32,521 nt of DNA. Origin: Desulfonatronum thiodismutans (GTDB lineage Bacteria > Desulfobacterota > Desulfovibrionia > Desulfovibrionales > Desulfonatronaceae). Positions 1-7,463 of this stretch are shown in pieces. The stretch spans positions 1-32,521 of the forward strand of contig NZ_JPIK01000002.1 in NCBI RefSeq assembly GCF_000717475.1, given 5' to 3'. Every line of letters begins with the position of its first letter. The stretch's first letter is position 1. The position numbers and the translations under genes are program-made. The notes below the pieces were generated by a model. It saw nothing but the letters and a program-made list of their open reading frames with translations, searched no databases and was not told the DNA's origin.

Positions 1-12
1 GCGATGCGGTTA

Positions 13-60
13 AAGTCCTGTTGAAAACAGGGACTTGTCGGCCCCGCCATGTTTTGGGGC
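13..60. other. Two consecutive hairpins at the left edge
   Basis: Bases 13-22 pair with 26-36 around a GAA loop, with one bulged base. Bases 41-45 (GCCCC) pair with 56-60 (GGGGC). No gene can be assigned here. The hairpins could belong to the 3' end of a transcript entering from the left, or to a small RNA. The function is unknown. Confidence 0.35.
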
Positions 61-85
61 GAGGATGTGTTGAGCGGTTTTCCCC

Positions 86-127
86 AAAAAAAACAAGCGA
101 CTCGGTGCAACCGAGTCGCTTGTTTTT
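86..127. terminator. Bidirectional rho-independent terminator
   Basis: A perfect 15-bp stem (91-105 with 111-125) encloses the 5-base loop TGCAA. On the minus strand it is followed by eight T (complement of A86-A93), and on the plus strand by five T (122-126). It lies 28 bases past the stop codon of the minus-strand gene ending at 154, so it probably ends that transcription unit. It could also serve a plus-strand unit entering from the left. Confidence 0.9.
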
Positions 128-153
128 GGAGTATGGAAGGCTGTTTTAAGCTG

Positions 154-594
154 CTATTCCAGCCATCGATTGGCGTGATATTGAAAAATTTCCGTGACCT
201 TGCGGCCATGGACCGGCACGAACGGACCCAGGGCCGCAGCGGTCTGGGTGTCGGCAACGGATTCGTAAGTCCATTCCGTGTATTCCAGTATCCCGATGAA
301 ATTGCCGGGACCGGTGCTCGCTTGTTTGACGGACCAAGCCACGGAATCCCGGTCCACCTGCATGTAGCGGCCGACATATCCGAGTCCATTGTTCACGAAC
401 TCGACGTTTCCAATCCGGGAATGAAAATTGCGGTCGATCTTGTCGATCCAGTTTTGGGAAAACTGGGCGAATTGTTGTTCAATGTAAACCGCCTGCGAGG
501 AGACGGGCAGGGCGTCGATTCCCGAGGCGGCCGCCGGAAGAGAGGCCGCCGGAAGCAGAACAGCCAGCAACAGGAGCATGCGAAGGTGTCGCAT
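154..594 (-). CDS. Small exported protein of unknown function
   Basis: The product is 146 residues and I do not recognise the family. Residues 1-24 form a clear signal peptide: two arginines and a leucine-rich core ending in an AAASG-like cleavage region, so the mature protein of about 120 residues is probably periplasmic. The mature part has no cysteine and no visible membrane segment or catalytic motif; it has several aromatic residues near the C terminus (EYTEWTYES, FQYHANRW). It follows the VWA-OmpA gene on the same strand after a 69-base gap, so the two are probably co-transcribed and may both act in the envelope. The strong terminator at 86-127 ends the unit. Confidence 0.75.
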   Translation of the reverse strand: MRHLRMLLLLAVLLPAASLPAAASGIDALPVSSQAVYIEQQFAQFSQNWIDKIDRNFHSRIGNVEFVNNGLGYVGRYMQVDRDSVAWSVKQASTGPGNFIGILEYTEWTYESVADTQTAAALGPFVPVHGRKVTEIFQYHANRWLE

Positions 595-663
595 AGGTGT
601 CTCGTAAGGGGTTGAAGGCCCCCTCCCCGGATGGGGAGGGGGAGAAGCAGAATTGGAGAGGTG

Positions 664-1773
664 TTATTCGAAGCGAATTTCCACGCGACGGTTCAGGGAG
701 CGTCCTTCGCGGGTGTTGTTGTCGAAACGGGGCTGGGTCAAACCGAAGCCCTGGGTGGTGATGCGGTCCGCGGGAACGCCTTCGTTGACCAGGAAGCTCC
801 GGACCGAGGAGGCGCGACGCTCGGAAAGGCCCATGTTGTAGCTGGCCGGACCGATGTTGCAGGTATGACCGTCGACCATGATCCGCTTGCCGGGACGGGA
901 CTTGATGATCTCGGCGGCTTCCTTGAGCAGGGGCGCGAATTCAGGCTTGATGTTGTACTTGTCGAAGTCAAAGTTGACGTTGCGGAAAACGATGACTTCT
1001 TCCACCGGGGCCGGAGCGGGCGCGGCCACCGGAGCGGCGGGAATGACTTCCACGTCGTAGAAGACCTTGCGCACGAAGTCGGCGCGCTTGCCGTCGTCCA
1101 GCAGGTCCATGAGGTCCGCGGTGACCGTGCAGGGGTTGACGGCGGCGATCTGTTTCACCAGGGCTTTTTCAGCAGCGGTCTGGGCGAAGCTGATCACGTG
1201 GAAGCAGATGTCGGCGCCGTATTTGGCGTACATGTCCTGTATGACGGGCAATGGCTTGGGGCCGATGTTGGACTCGCCGTCCGTGACCAGGATCACGGCG
1301 CGTCGGTTGGACAGACCGCCGACCACGGAGTCAAGGGACTTCAGGCCCAGGCCCATGGGGGTCAGGCGACCGAAGATGTCGTACTGGGTCTGCAGGCCGT
1401 CGATGCCCTGGTTCAGGCGATCCTTGGAGTACGGGGAAGGTGCAATGTACTCTTGGAAGGGGCCGTATGTGTACAGACCGGCGTTGAAGGCGATGGCGGG
1501 AATATCATTATTGACGGCCTTCAGGACTTCCTTGGCCACTTCGATTTTTTCCTGCTTGTTCGGATCGTGGCGGGCGGCCAGGGAGCTTTTGGACTCTGAC
1601 GGGGCGCTCATGGCCATGGAGCCGGAATGGTCGATGAAAAAGAGAAAATTCTCCGCCTTGGGGACGATCCGTTCGGTTTGAGCAATGGCGGATGTTGCCA
1701 TGCACAGGCAGAGGGCCAATAGGCCCAGGAGGGCCACCAGGGAAAACAGCGGCTTCAGAACATGTTTACGCAT
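664..1773 (-). CDS. VWA domain protein with C-terminal OmpA domain
   Basis: The product is 369 residues with a signal peptide (about 1-31). A von Willebrand factor A domain follows, whose metal-ion-dependent adhesion site is visible as D48-x-S50-x-S52 (DHSGS). A proline/alanine-rich linker near residue 250 leads to an OmpA-like peptidoglycan-binding domain (about 264-369) with the family signatures GHT, N-x-GLSERRA and LNRRVEI. Family knowledge suggests a periplasmic protein anchored to peptidoglycan that presents a ligand-binding VWA module. The usual Asp after GHT is Cys here (GHTCNIG), a variant I believe also occurs in related bacteria. The start is set by AAGGAG (1782-1787), 8 bases before the ATG. 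The ligand is unknown. Confidence 0.88.
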   Translation of the reverse strand: MRKHVLKPLFSLVALLGLLALCLCMATSAIAQTERIVPKAENFLFFIDHSGSMAMSAPSESKSSLAARHDPNKQEKIEVAKEVLKAVNNDIPAIAFNAGLYTYGPFQEYIAPSPYSKDRLNQGIDGLQTQYDIFGRLTPMGLGLKSLDSVVGGLSNRRAVILVTDGESNIGPKPLPVIQDMYAKYGADICFHVISFAQTAAEKALVKQIAAVNPCTVTADLMDLLDDGKRADFVRKVFYDVEVIPAAPVAAPAPAPVEEVIVFRNVNFDFDKYNIKPEFAPLLKEAAEIIKSRPGKRIMVDGHTCNIGPASYNMGLSERRASSVRSFLVNEGVPADRITTQGFGLTQPRFDNNTREGRSLNRRVEIRFE

Positions 1774-1932
1774 AACTTAAACTCCTTTTGCTTAAAACCT
1801 AAGTAAGTGGTGCAGGGCACGACGCCCGTGGTGTCACGAAAAAAAACCGAAAAGGAATACGGTTGGACTTCAGAAATGTTGCGAAAAACGTCACCTCCTT
1901 ACTCATGACGGCAACTAATTGTTACGGCATAG

Positions 1933-1947
1933 GCGTTAGAATAACGC
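1933..1947. other. Perfect 6-bp dyad in the intergenic region
   Basis: GCGTTA (1933-1938) and TAACGC (1942-1947) are separated by GAA. The dyad lies between the 3' end of the sensor kinase gene and the VWA gene. No T-run follows on either strand, so it is more likely an operator or an RNA hairpin than a terminator. I cannot name a regulator. Confidence 0.35.
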
Positions 1948-1962
1948 ACTCAGTAAAAAAGC

Positions 1963-3414
1963 TCAAGAGCCGGGCGACTGACTTGGTGAAGAGTTTGGCG
2001 AATATTCGCATTGGGAAATCAACGGCGAAGCCGGGGGAGCTTCCTTGGGCAGGATGAAATAAAAATTGTTGCCCATGGGGGTCGGCTCATAGCCCATCCT
2101 GCCGCCGTGCAGCTCCACGATCTGGCGGATGAAGAACAGTCCGTGGCCCGTGCCCGGTTCCTGCCCGGTGTTCCCGGCCCGGAACCCTTCCTCGAAAAGA
2201 CGTTTCCGTTCCTCGCCGGTGATATGCGGTCCGGTGGTGAACACGTTCAGCTTGACCCCGTCCAGGCCGTTGCCAAAGAAATTGGGCACGTCCTCCCATC
2301 CATAAGACAGGAACTTGACCCAGCGGCCCCGTGCGTCGCGAACCGGGGCGGTATACTTTACGGCGTTGGAAAACAGATTGGCGTAGACCTGGGTAATCAG
2401 GCCGACGTCCACGACCACCTCGATTTCCTTGTCCGGAACACCGGCCCAGGCGATTTCAATGTTGCGATCCTCGAACTGGGTCATGAATCGGGCGATCTGC
2501 GGATCGATGATCTGGTTCTTGAAGTTGCAGACCCGTTTTTCCAGGACATATCGCCCCTGTTCAAAATGACTTCGGCGCAAAAGGGTTTCCAGAAACAGAC
2601 TGGTGTTGTCGTAGTGGCGCTGAATTTCCCCGAACTGATCCTGGAGCGCGTCCTGAACGTAGTCCATTCTGGCGACGAGTTGCTTCCACCGCGCGTCGTC
2701 GACGGACAGGCCGTCCGGAGGGGATTGGCGCATGTCGTCGGCCAGCTCGCCGAGGGCGTTGATGGTGCTTTCCAGGCGACGATAAAACAGTTTGAAGTAC
2801 ATGTTGGGCACGATGACGTTGTGCCCGATGTCCTTGACCAAGCTGCGGATGAACTGGATGTGCTCCTGGTTTTTCTGGCTGATCATCCGATTGTGGAGCT
2901 GAAATCCGACCCGGTTGGCGTACTTTTCCAGGAAAAGTCGGTCGTGGTCGGAAAGGGCGTCTGCCGGATGGATGTCCAGAATGCCGAGCAGGTGATTCTC
3001 GGAGTCGGTCGGTAAATGAGATTGAAGATCCTTGTTGCCTTTGATCGGGAGATAATAGTGACCCTCATGGATCGTGGGAATGGAGAAAAGGGGAATGTTC
3101 GGTGCCGGGTTCGGTTTTTGGCCTCGCTCCGGACAAATGACGATATGATCGACGTGGTGATCCTGGAACAAGTACAGTGTGCAGTCCAGGTTGAAGAACA
3201 CCTTGGGAATCAGGGCGCAGACGGACATCAGGTCGCGGAAGGAATCGAATTCCTGGGCCAGATCGAAAAAAACGTTCAAGGCCGTGCTTTGCAGGGAGGA
3301 GAAATTGTAGTCCGCGTAGTCGTCGATCTTTTCATGGATGCGTTTCTGGACGGACAGAGCCCTGGGGTATTCCAGACAAAGCGAGGCGATATCCAAGGGG
3401 GTGGCGTTATGCAT
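1963..3414 (-). CDS. Cytoplasmic sensor histidine kinase, atypical ATPase motifs
   Basis: The product is about 483 residues from the ATG at 3414. The frame stays open upstream to 3579, but that stretch overlaps the polyferredoxin gene, so 3414 is preferred although no strong ribosome site precedes it. No signal peptide or membrane segment is visible. The N-terminal half looks like a GAF-type sensory domain, and a long helical region carries an H-box-like DIGHNVIVPN. The C terminus is a HATPase domain with an N box (NLFSNAVKY) and a G2 box (GTGHGL). The G1 box is degenerate: VFTTGPHIT replaces the usual DxGxG. No response regulator is adjacent. It probably autophosphorylates on His and passes phosphate to an unlinked partner, but the altered G1 box leaves activity open. 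Confidence 0.75.
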   Translation of the reverse strand: MHNATPLDIASLCLEYPRALSVQKRIHEKIDDYADYNFSSLQSTALNVFFDLAQEFDSFRDLMSVCALIPKVFFNLDCTLYLFQDHHVDHIVICPERGQKPNPAPNIPLFSIPTIHEGHYYLPIKGNKDLQSHLPTDSENHLLGILDIHPADALSDHDRLFLEKYANRVGFQLHNRMISQKNQEHIQFIRSLVKDIGHNVIVPNMYFKLFYRRLESTINALGELADDMRQSPPDGLSVDDARWKQLVARMDYVQDALQDQFGEIQRHYDNTSLFLETLLRRSHFEQGRYVLEKRVCNFKNQIIDPQIARFMTQFEDRNIEIAWAGVPDKEIEVVVDVGLITQVYANLFSNAVKYTAPVRDARGRWVKFLSYGWEDVPNFFGNGLDGVKLNVFTTGPHITGEERKRLFEEGFRAGNTGQEPGTGHGLFFIRQIVELHGGRMGYEPTPMGNNFYFILPKEAPPASPLISQCEYSPNSSPSQSPGS

Positions 3415-3490
3415 GTGCTGATCCGAAATAATCGTCTCTTCGCAATCCGCTTCGAGGTTTTTCGGGTTGAGTCGATCCAGGCCGCGACGG

Positions 3491-5221
3491 TCAGGGAGTG
3501 AAGCCGGGGGGCAGGGCGTCCTTGTCCGGCACGGCGTCGGGAAGAGGAGCCAAGGCGGTGTCCGGCGTTTCCAGGTCAAAAGGGACGTATCCGGTTTGGT
3601 CCGGCGGGACGACGTGCAGCATCAGCCCCATGTTTTGACCTTTGGCTTTGTAGGATCCAGCGCCGAGCCGCAACGCTTCCATGGGCTCAACGATAATGGC
3701 CGACGCGGCGCGAACCGGGCAATGGTATTCGCAGAACCCGCACCCCGAACATTTTCGTCCGTCCACAAAGGGCACGGGCTGAGAATGGGTCGCTACCCTT
3801 CGCAGATCAATGGCATCATACGGACAAACTTCGTCGCAAACAAGACATTTTTTGTTCCATTCCCAGGCCAGGCATTTGTGGCGCAGGATCGTAGCGGTTC
3901 CGACCTTGGCCCAGGTTTTATCGGCCAAAGGCAGGTCGCGGATGGCCCCGGTGGGGCAGACCCGGCCGCAGGCCGTGCATTCTGGTTCGCAAGGGCCCCG
4001 GCGGGGAGTCAGGCGCGGACTGAACAGAGCGATCACCCCTGCCTCGAACCAGATGGGCTGCAAGGTATTGGTGGGACAGGCCCGCATGCACAGTCCGCAG
4101 CGGATGCAACGGGCCAGGAAGTCGCGTTCCGGCAGACTGCCCGGGGGGCGGAGCAGGGTTTCCGGCGTGATGTCGCCGGGCAGCATTTCGCCCCGGACTT
4201 CCAACAACCCGGTGTAGGTCAGGGTCGCGGTTCCGGCTCCGGCCAATCCGGCCAGCAGAACCTCGCGTCGTTGCGGGGAAAAGCCCGGCGTCCTTGCACC
4301 GGATGCGCCGGATTTTCCGGACTCGTGAGACGGTTGGAACGTCACGGCCTGAACCGGACAGATCCGGACGCATTTCTGGCAGGCGATGCATTCTTCGTGG
4401 ATGGTCCGCGATGGATTCGCCGGGATGGCGGCCATGGGACAGCGCCGTTGACAAGCTCCGCAGTCGGTGCAGACGTCGGAGACGGTTCTGCGGATCAACG
4501 GTCGTCTGCCCACAAGGGCCAGCAGGGCACCTGTCGGACAGAGATACCGGCACCAGAAGCGAGGACTCCAGCGAGCCAGGCTGAAAACTGCCAGGAAGAA
4601 CAGCAGAAGAAACCATTGGGTCGTGAATCTGGGCTGGTGGAGTTCGGCGTAGGCGGCCCGGGTCCAGTCCAGATGCAGGGCCAGGGGACGCAGGGCATGG
4701 AGCGCGGCGTCTCCGAAAAGGGCCGCCGCCGGGTGGATCAGGAGCGTATAGAAGCGGGTGATCAGGGACAGGGGCGACGCGAAAAACACCGCGGACACGC
4801 CCAGGACGGCGGCGCCCAGGATGAAGAACAAGATCAGATATTTAATCCGACGCAAATCGCTGGAAGGCTGGGACGGGGGCGGAAGGACCGGGGCGGCGGG
4901 ATCGTCCTGGGTCGATATCTTCCCGGCGGAACCTGGGATACGGGCCAGACCGTCGGTAATGTCCAGGGTGGTGCCCATGGGGCAGAGATAGCCACAGAAA
5001 AAACGGCCCAGCGCCAAGGTCAGGATCAGGACCAGCGCAGCCGGGGCCAGGGCGGCGACCCAGGCCCGGTCCGCCAGGACCGTGCCCACCAGGACCAGGG
5101 GGTCCAGGCGGAGGAAGGCGTCCACCGGAGCCCAGTCCGGCACGGGGAAAAAGGCCAGGCCGAGCAGGACCAGGAAGGCGGCCAGGCTCAGGGTTTGGAT
5201 GGTGCGTTGCAACGAGATCAT
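3491..5221 (-). CDS. Membrane polyferredoxin, NapH/NosR-like fused to a multi-cluster ferredoxin
   Basis: The product is 576 residues. Hydrophobic segments lie at about 10-28, 53-72, 127-149, 153-170 and 201-216. Two CxxxCP motifs (C76/C80 and C224/C228) are the signature of NapH/NosR-type quinol-linked electron-transfer proteins. Ferredoxin-type 4Fe-4S motifs begin near residues 251, 278, 372, 411, 450 and 491. Between the second and third, at 318-340, is an RRE sequence followed by a hydrophobic stretch resembling an internal Tat signal or membrane anchor. The protein looks like a NapH-like half joined to a NapG-like ferredoxin half. Its ATG overlaps the stop of the DUF362 gene by 4 bases (ATGA), so the two are coupled. 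The likely role is electron transfer between the membrane and a periplasmic partner; substrate unknown. Confidence 0.88.
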   Translation of the reverse strand: MISLQRTIQTLSLAAFLVLLGLAFFPVPDWAPVDAFLRLDPLVLVGTVLADRAWVAALAPAALVLILTLALGRFFCGYLCPMGTTLDITDGLARIPGSAGKISTQDDPAAPVLPPPSQPSSDLRRIKYLILFFILGAAVLGVSAVFFASPLSLITRFYTLLIHPAAALFGDAALHALRPLALHLDWTRAAYAELHQPRFTTQWFLLLFFLAVFSLARWSPRFWCRYLCPTGALLALVGRRPLIRRTVSDVCTDCGACQRRCPMAAIPANPSRTIHEECIACQKCVRICPVQAVTFQPSHESGKSGASGARTPGFSPQRREVLLAGLAGAGTATLTYTGLLEVRGEMLPGDITPETLLRPPGSLPERDFLARCIRCGLCMRACPTNTLQPIWFEAGVIALFSPRLTPRRGPCEPECTACGRVCPTGAIRDLPLADKTWAKVGTATILRHKCLAWEWNKKCLVCDEVCPYDAIDLRRVATHSQPVPFVDGRKCSGCGFCEYHCPVRAASAIIVEPMEALRLGAGSYKAKGQNMGLMLHVVPPDQTGYVPFDLETPDTALAPLPDAVPDKDALPPGFTP

Positions 5222-6231
5222 GCCGTGATTTCGTCGATGCGCAATCCGGACAGGTCCATGTTGCCCAGGCCGCGTTCATGGGCCAGCAGGATGTGCCGGA
5301 CCTGGCGCGGTTCGAAGCGCCGACCGTACCATTCAAAAAGGCTGACGGCCATGGCGTCCGCGGCCACAACGTCCCGGGAGGCGATCACCGTGTCTTCCTG
5401 AAGGACCTTGCCGGGGCCGAAGGGACCGTTGGTGGAGAGGACCCGTGTGGCGTCCACCACCGTGAGATCGGGCATGAGCAGGGTGGTCAGGTCCACGATG
5501 GCCGTGTGCAGATCGAACCGGCGGTGCAGGACGCCCCGGTCCAGGATCAGCCCGAGCATGCCCTTCATGGCCAGGCTGACCCCGGTGGCGGAGTGGGATT
5601 TGGCCACCGGCGCGGCGATGAGCACGTCGGCGCTGAGCACGTCCTCCATGACCTGGGTTTCCCGGAGCTGTTCGCCCTGGGGGATCGGGACCGAGCGGAA
5701 AAAGCGGGTCGCGCTCAGGGTGTGCACGGAAACGTCGGACAAGGCCGCGCAGGCTTCCTGGATGCCGGACTGGACCAGGCACATTTCCGCGTTTTGCAGG
5801 GGATGGTCCAGGATGCGCACCCGGGCGGCCCCGGCTTCCCGGCACATCACGGCCAATTCCCGGACCACGTCCGGATGGGTGTTGGTGGCCCGCTCCGGCG
5901 GTTGGGCGAAACTCATGTTCGGCTTGATCACCACCCGCTGGCCGGGGCGGACAAAGGCCGCCATCCCGCCCAGGGCCTCCACCGCGGCCCTGGTCGCCGG
6001 GCCAGGTTCGCCCCTGGCCACGGTCAGGTCCGGCTGTCCTTCCGTGCCTATATCTGCTTTCTGGGCCGCGGCCAGGGGCCGGGCATGCAAGAGACCGTGG
6101 CCGCCGGCGGCCAGCAACAGGGCCGCCTTGCCCTGGGCTTTCAAAAAATCCCGACGAGAGACGCGAATGAGTGGCTCAGGGGCAGGACCAGAAACAGTAT
6201 CGGAATCGGCGAAATCGCGGATGGAAGGCAT
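5218..6231 (-). CDS. Tat-exported DUF362 family protein
   Basis: The product is 337 residues from the ATG at 6231. The frame is open further upstream to 6360, but AAGGAG at 6238-6243, 6 bases before 6231, decides the start. The N terminus carries a twin-arginine signal (SRRDFLK, then a hydrophobic AALLLAAGGHG core), so the folded protein is exported. The rest matches the DUF362 family, seen in VVIKPNMSFAQPP, MKGMLGLILDRG and VVDATRVL. This family often co-occurs with 4Fe-4S proteins, and here it is coupled to the downstream polyferredoxin by a 4-base overlap, which suggests one periplasm-facing redox unit. The chemistry is not established. It is divergent from nadC, whose start is 117 bases away. 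Confidence 0.87.
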   Translation of the reverse strand: MPSIRDFADSDTVSGPAPEPLIRVSRRDFLKAQGKAALLLAAGGHGLLHARPLAAAQKADIGTEGQPDLTVARGEPGPATRAAVEALGGMAAFVRPGQRVVIKPNMSFAQPPERATNTHPDVVRELAVMCREAGAARVRILDHPLQNAEMCLVQSGIQEACAALSDVSVHTLSATRFFRSVPIPQGEQLRETQVMEDVLSADVLIAAPVAKSHSATGVSLAMKGMLGLILDRGVLHRRFDLHTAIVDLTTLLMPDLTVVDATRVLSTNGPFGPGKVLQEDTVIASRDVVAADAMAVSLFEWYGRRFEPRQVRHILLAHERGLGNMDLSGLRIDEITA

Positions 6232-6237
6232 GGGGAA

Positions 6238-6243
6238 CTCCTT
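6238..6243 (-). promoter_or_regulatory. Ribosome binding site fixing the DUF362 start
   Basis: The complement reads AAGGAG, 6 bases upstream of the ATG at 6231. No comparable site precedes the longer possible start at 6360, and the protein from 6231 places the Tat motif about 28 residues in, a normal distance. Confidence 0.75.
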
Positions 6244-6348
6244 GGATTGGGGTTCGGGAGGAGAATCGGGACGCGCCTTTACAATGGCGGACGGGGTGGC
6301 GTAAAAAGTTGGTTTGTCGAATCCGGACCGGCAAAGCCGGCGGCGAAT

Positions 6349-7227
6349 ATGGAAAACCATTCATTATTTCATTCTTTTTTTCAAGGCCGCGCCATGGAGT
6401 ATTTGGAGCGGCTGATCGACCTGGCGTTGGAAGAGGACGGCCGGGACCTGACCTCCGAGGCCTTGTTCACCGAAAAGGACCAGGCCAGGGCCCGGATACG
6501 GGCCAAGCAGGACACCCGTATCGTCGGCCTGCCGATCATTCCCCTGATCCTGTCCCGGTTTCCCGATGCGGTGCGTGTGAGCTTTTCCGCGGCGGAAGGG
6601 GCCATGGTCTCTTCGGGAACATATGTCGCTCATTTCCAGGGTCAAGCCCGGGCACTGCTCAAGGCCGAGCGGGTCATCCTGAATTTCATCGGGCGGCTCT
6701 CCGGCATCGCCAACCTGACCCAGGCCTTTTGCGAACGGATTGCCGGGACGGGCGTGCGGCTGCTGGACACCCGCAAGACCACCCCGGGTCTGCGCTATCC
6801 GGAGAAATACGCCGTGGCCCTGGCCGGCGGGGCCAACCACCGGCTTGACCTCAGCGAAATGCTGATGCTCAAGGACAATCATATCGACCGGGCCGGAGGA
6901 ATCACCCCCGCGGTGCGCCGTCTGCTGGCGGCATATGTTCCCTGCCCGCCCATCGAGGTGGAATGCCGGACCCTGGAAGAGGTCGCCGAAGCCGCGGCTC
7001 TGCCCATCCAGCGAATCATGCTGGACAACATGCGCCCGGACGAGATGGCCCGGGCCCTGGCCATGATCCCCCAAACCATGGAAACGGAAATCAGCGGCGG
7101 CGTCTCCCTGGACACCGTCGCCGCCCTGGCCGCCCTCCGACCCACCTTCATTTCCGCCGGCGCTTTGACCCACTCCGCGGCCTGCGCGGATTTGAGCATG
7201 AGCATCGATCTTACACCCGAAACCTGA
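6349..7227 (+). CDS. nadC: Nicotinate-nucleotide pyrophosphorylase (carboxylating)
   Basis: This enzyme converts quinolinate and PRPP to nicotinate mononucleotide, CO2 and pyrophosphate, the third step of de novo NAD synthesis. The product is 292 residues from the ATG at 6349, near the usual family length. Signature blocks are ILNFIGRLSGIA, DTRKTTPGLRYPEKYAV with GGANHR, MLKDNHI, EVECRT, MLDNM, EISGGVS and ISAGALTHS; these carry the basic substrate-binding residues and the family glycine-rich phosphate-binding region. An in-frame ATG at 6394, with AAGG 7 bases upstream, would give 277 residues. I prefer 6349 because the segment between (FHSFFQGRA) looks like the family's N-terminal helix, but the choice is uncertain. 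nadA and nadB follow. Confidence 0.93.
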   Translation: MENHSLFHSFFQGRAMEYLERLIDLALEEDGRDLTSEALFTEKDQARARIRAKQDTRIVGLPIIPLILSRFPDAVRVSFSAAEGAMVSSGTYVAHFQGQARALLKAERVILNFIGRLSGIANLTQAFCERIAGTGVRLLDTRKTTPGLRYPEKYAVALAGGANHRLDLSEMLMLKDNHIDRAGGITPAVRRLLAAYVPCPPIEVECRTLEEVAEAAALPIQRIMLDNMRPDEMARALAMIPQTMETEISGGVSLDTVAALAALRPTFISAGALTHSAACADLSMSIDLTPET

Positions 7228-7273
7228 TGCCGTAGTTTGTGCACATGAAACAAATAACCAGGGTGAACCTCCA

Positions 7274-7372
7274 GTCGAGATCGAAATCGAAATCGCTATC
7301 GAAATCGGTAATGCGGTCATTCTCTTTGAAGCACTGGTTTTCTCGATTTCGATTTCGATTTCGATTTCGACT
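7274..7372. repeat. Inverted arrays of a GATTTC/GAAATC hexamer
   Basis: Bases 7274-7308 carry about five units of ATCGAA, with one irregular CT interruption. Bases 7342-7372 carry five units of the complementary TCGATT. The arms face each other across about 33 bases and could pair over roughly 27 positions with few mismatches, giving a long hairpin between nadC and nadA. No T-run follows, so it is not a standard terminator. The unit is a microsatellite-like array that could vary in length by slippage. Confidence 0.85.
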
Positions 7373-7463
7373 CTGAAACCGGTGCCATGCTGACCCGTTT
7401 ATATCATTTTTTACAGCAACATGTAGTCATCTTTGCCTTTGATAAAATAATTAGGACTCCTCA

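Noticed and set aside
631..1599. Plus-strand frame of 322 codons opposite the VWA-OmpA gene
   Set aside because: Composition typical of antisense frames, with no motif. The minus-strand gene has a signal peptide, MIDAS and OmpA motifs and a good ribosome site.
3467..5401. Plus-strand open frame of 644 codons opposite the polyferredoxin gene
   Set aside because: It is Gly/Gln/Arg-rich with no recognisable domain, and lies antisense to a clear multi-cluster ferredoxin. High GC leaves antisense frames open.
5278..6348. Long plus-strand extension upstream of nadC
   Set aside because: Antisense to the DUF362 gene and unlike any NadC N terminus. The real nadC starts at 6349 or 6394.
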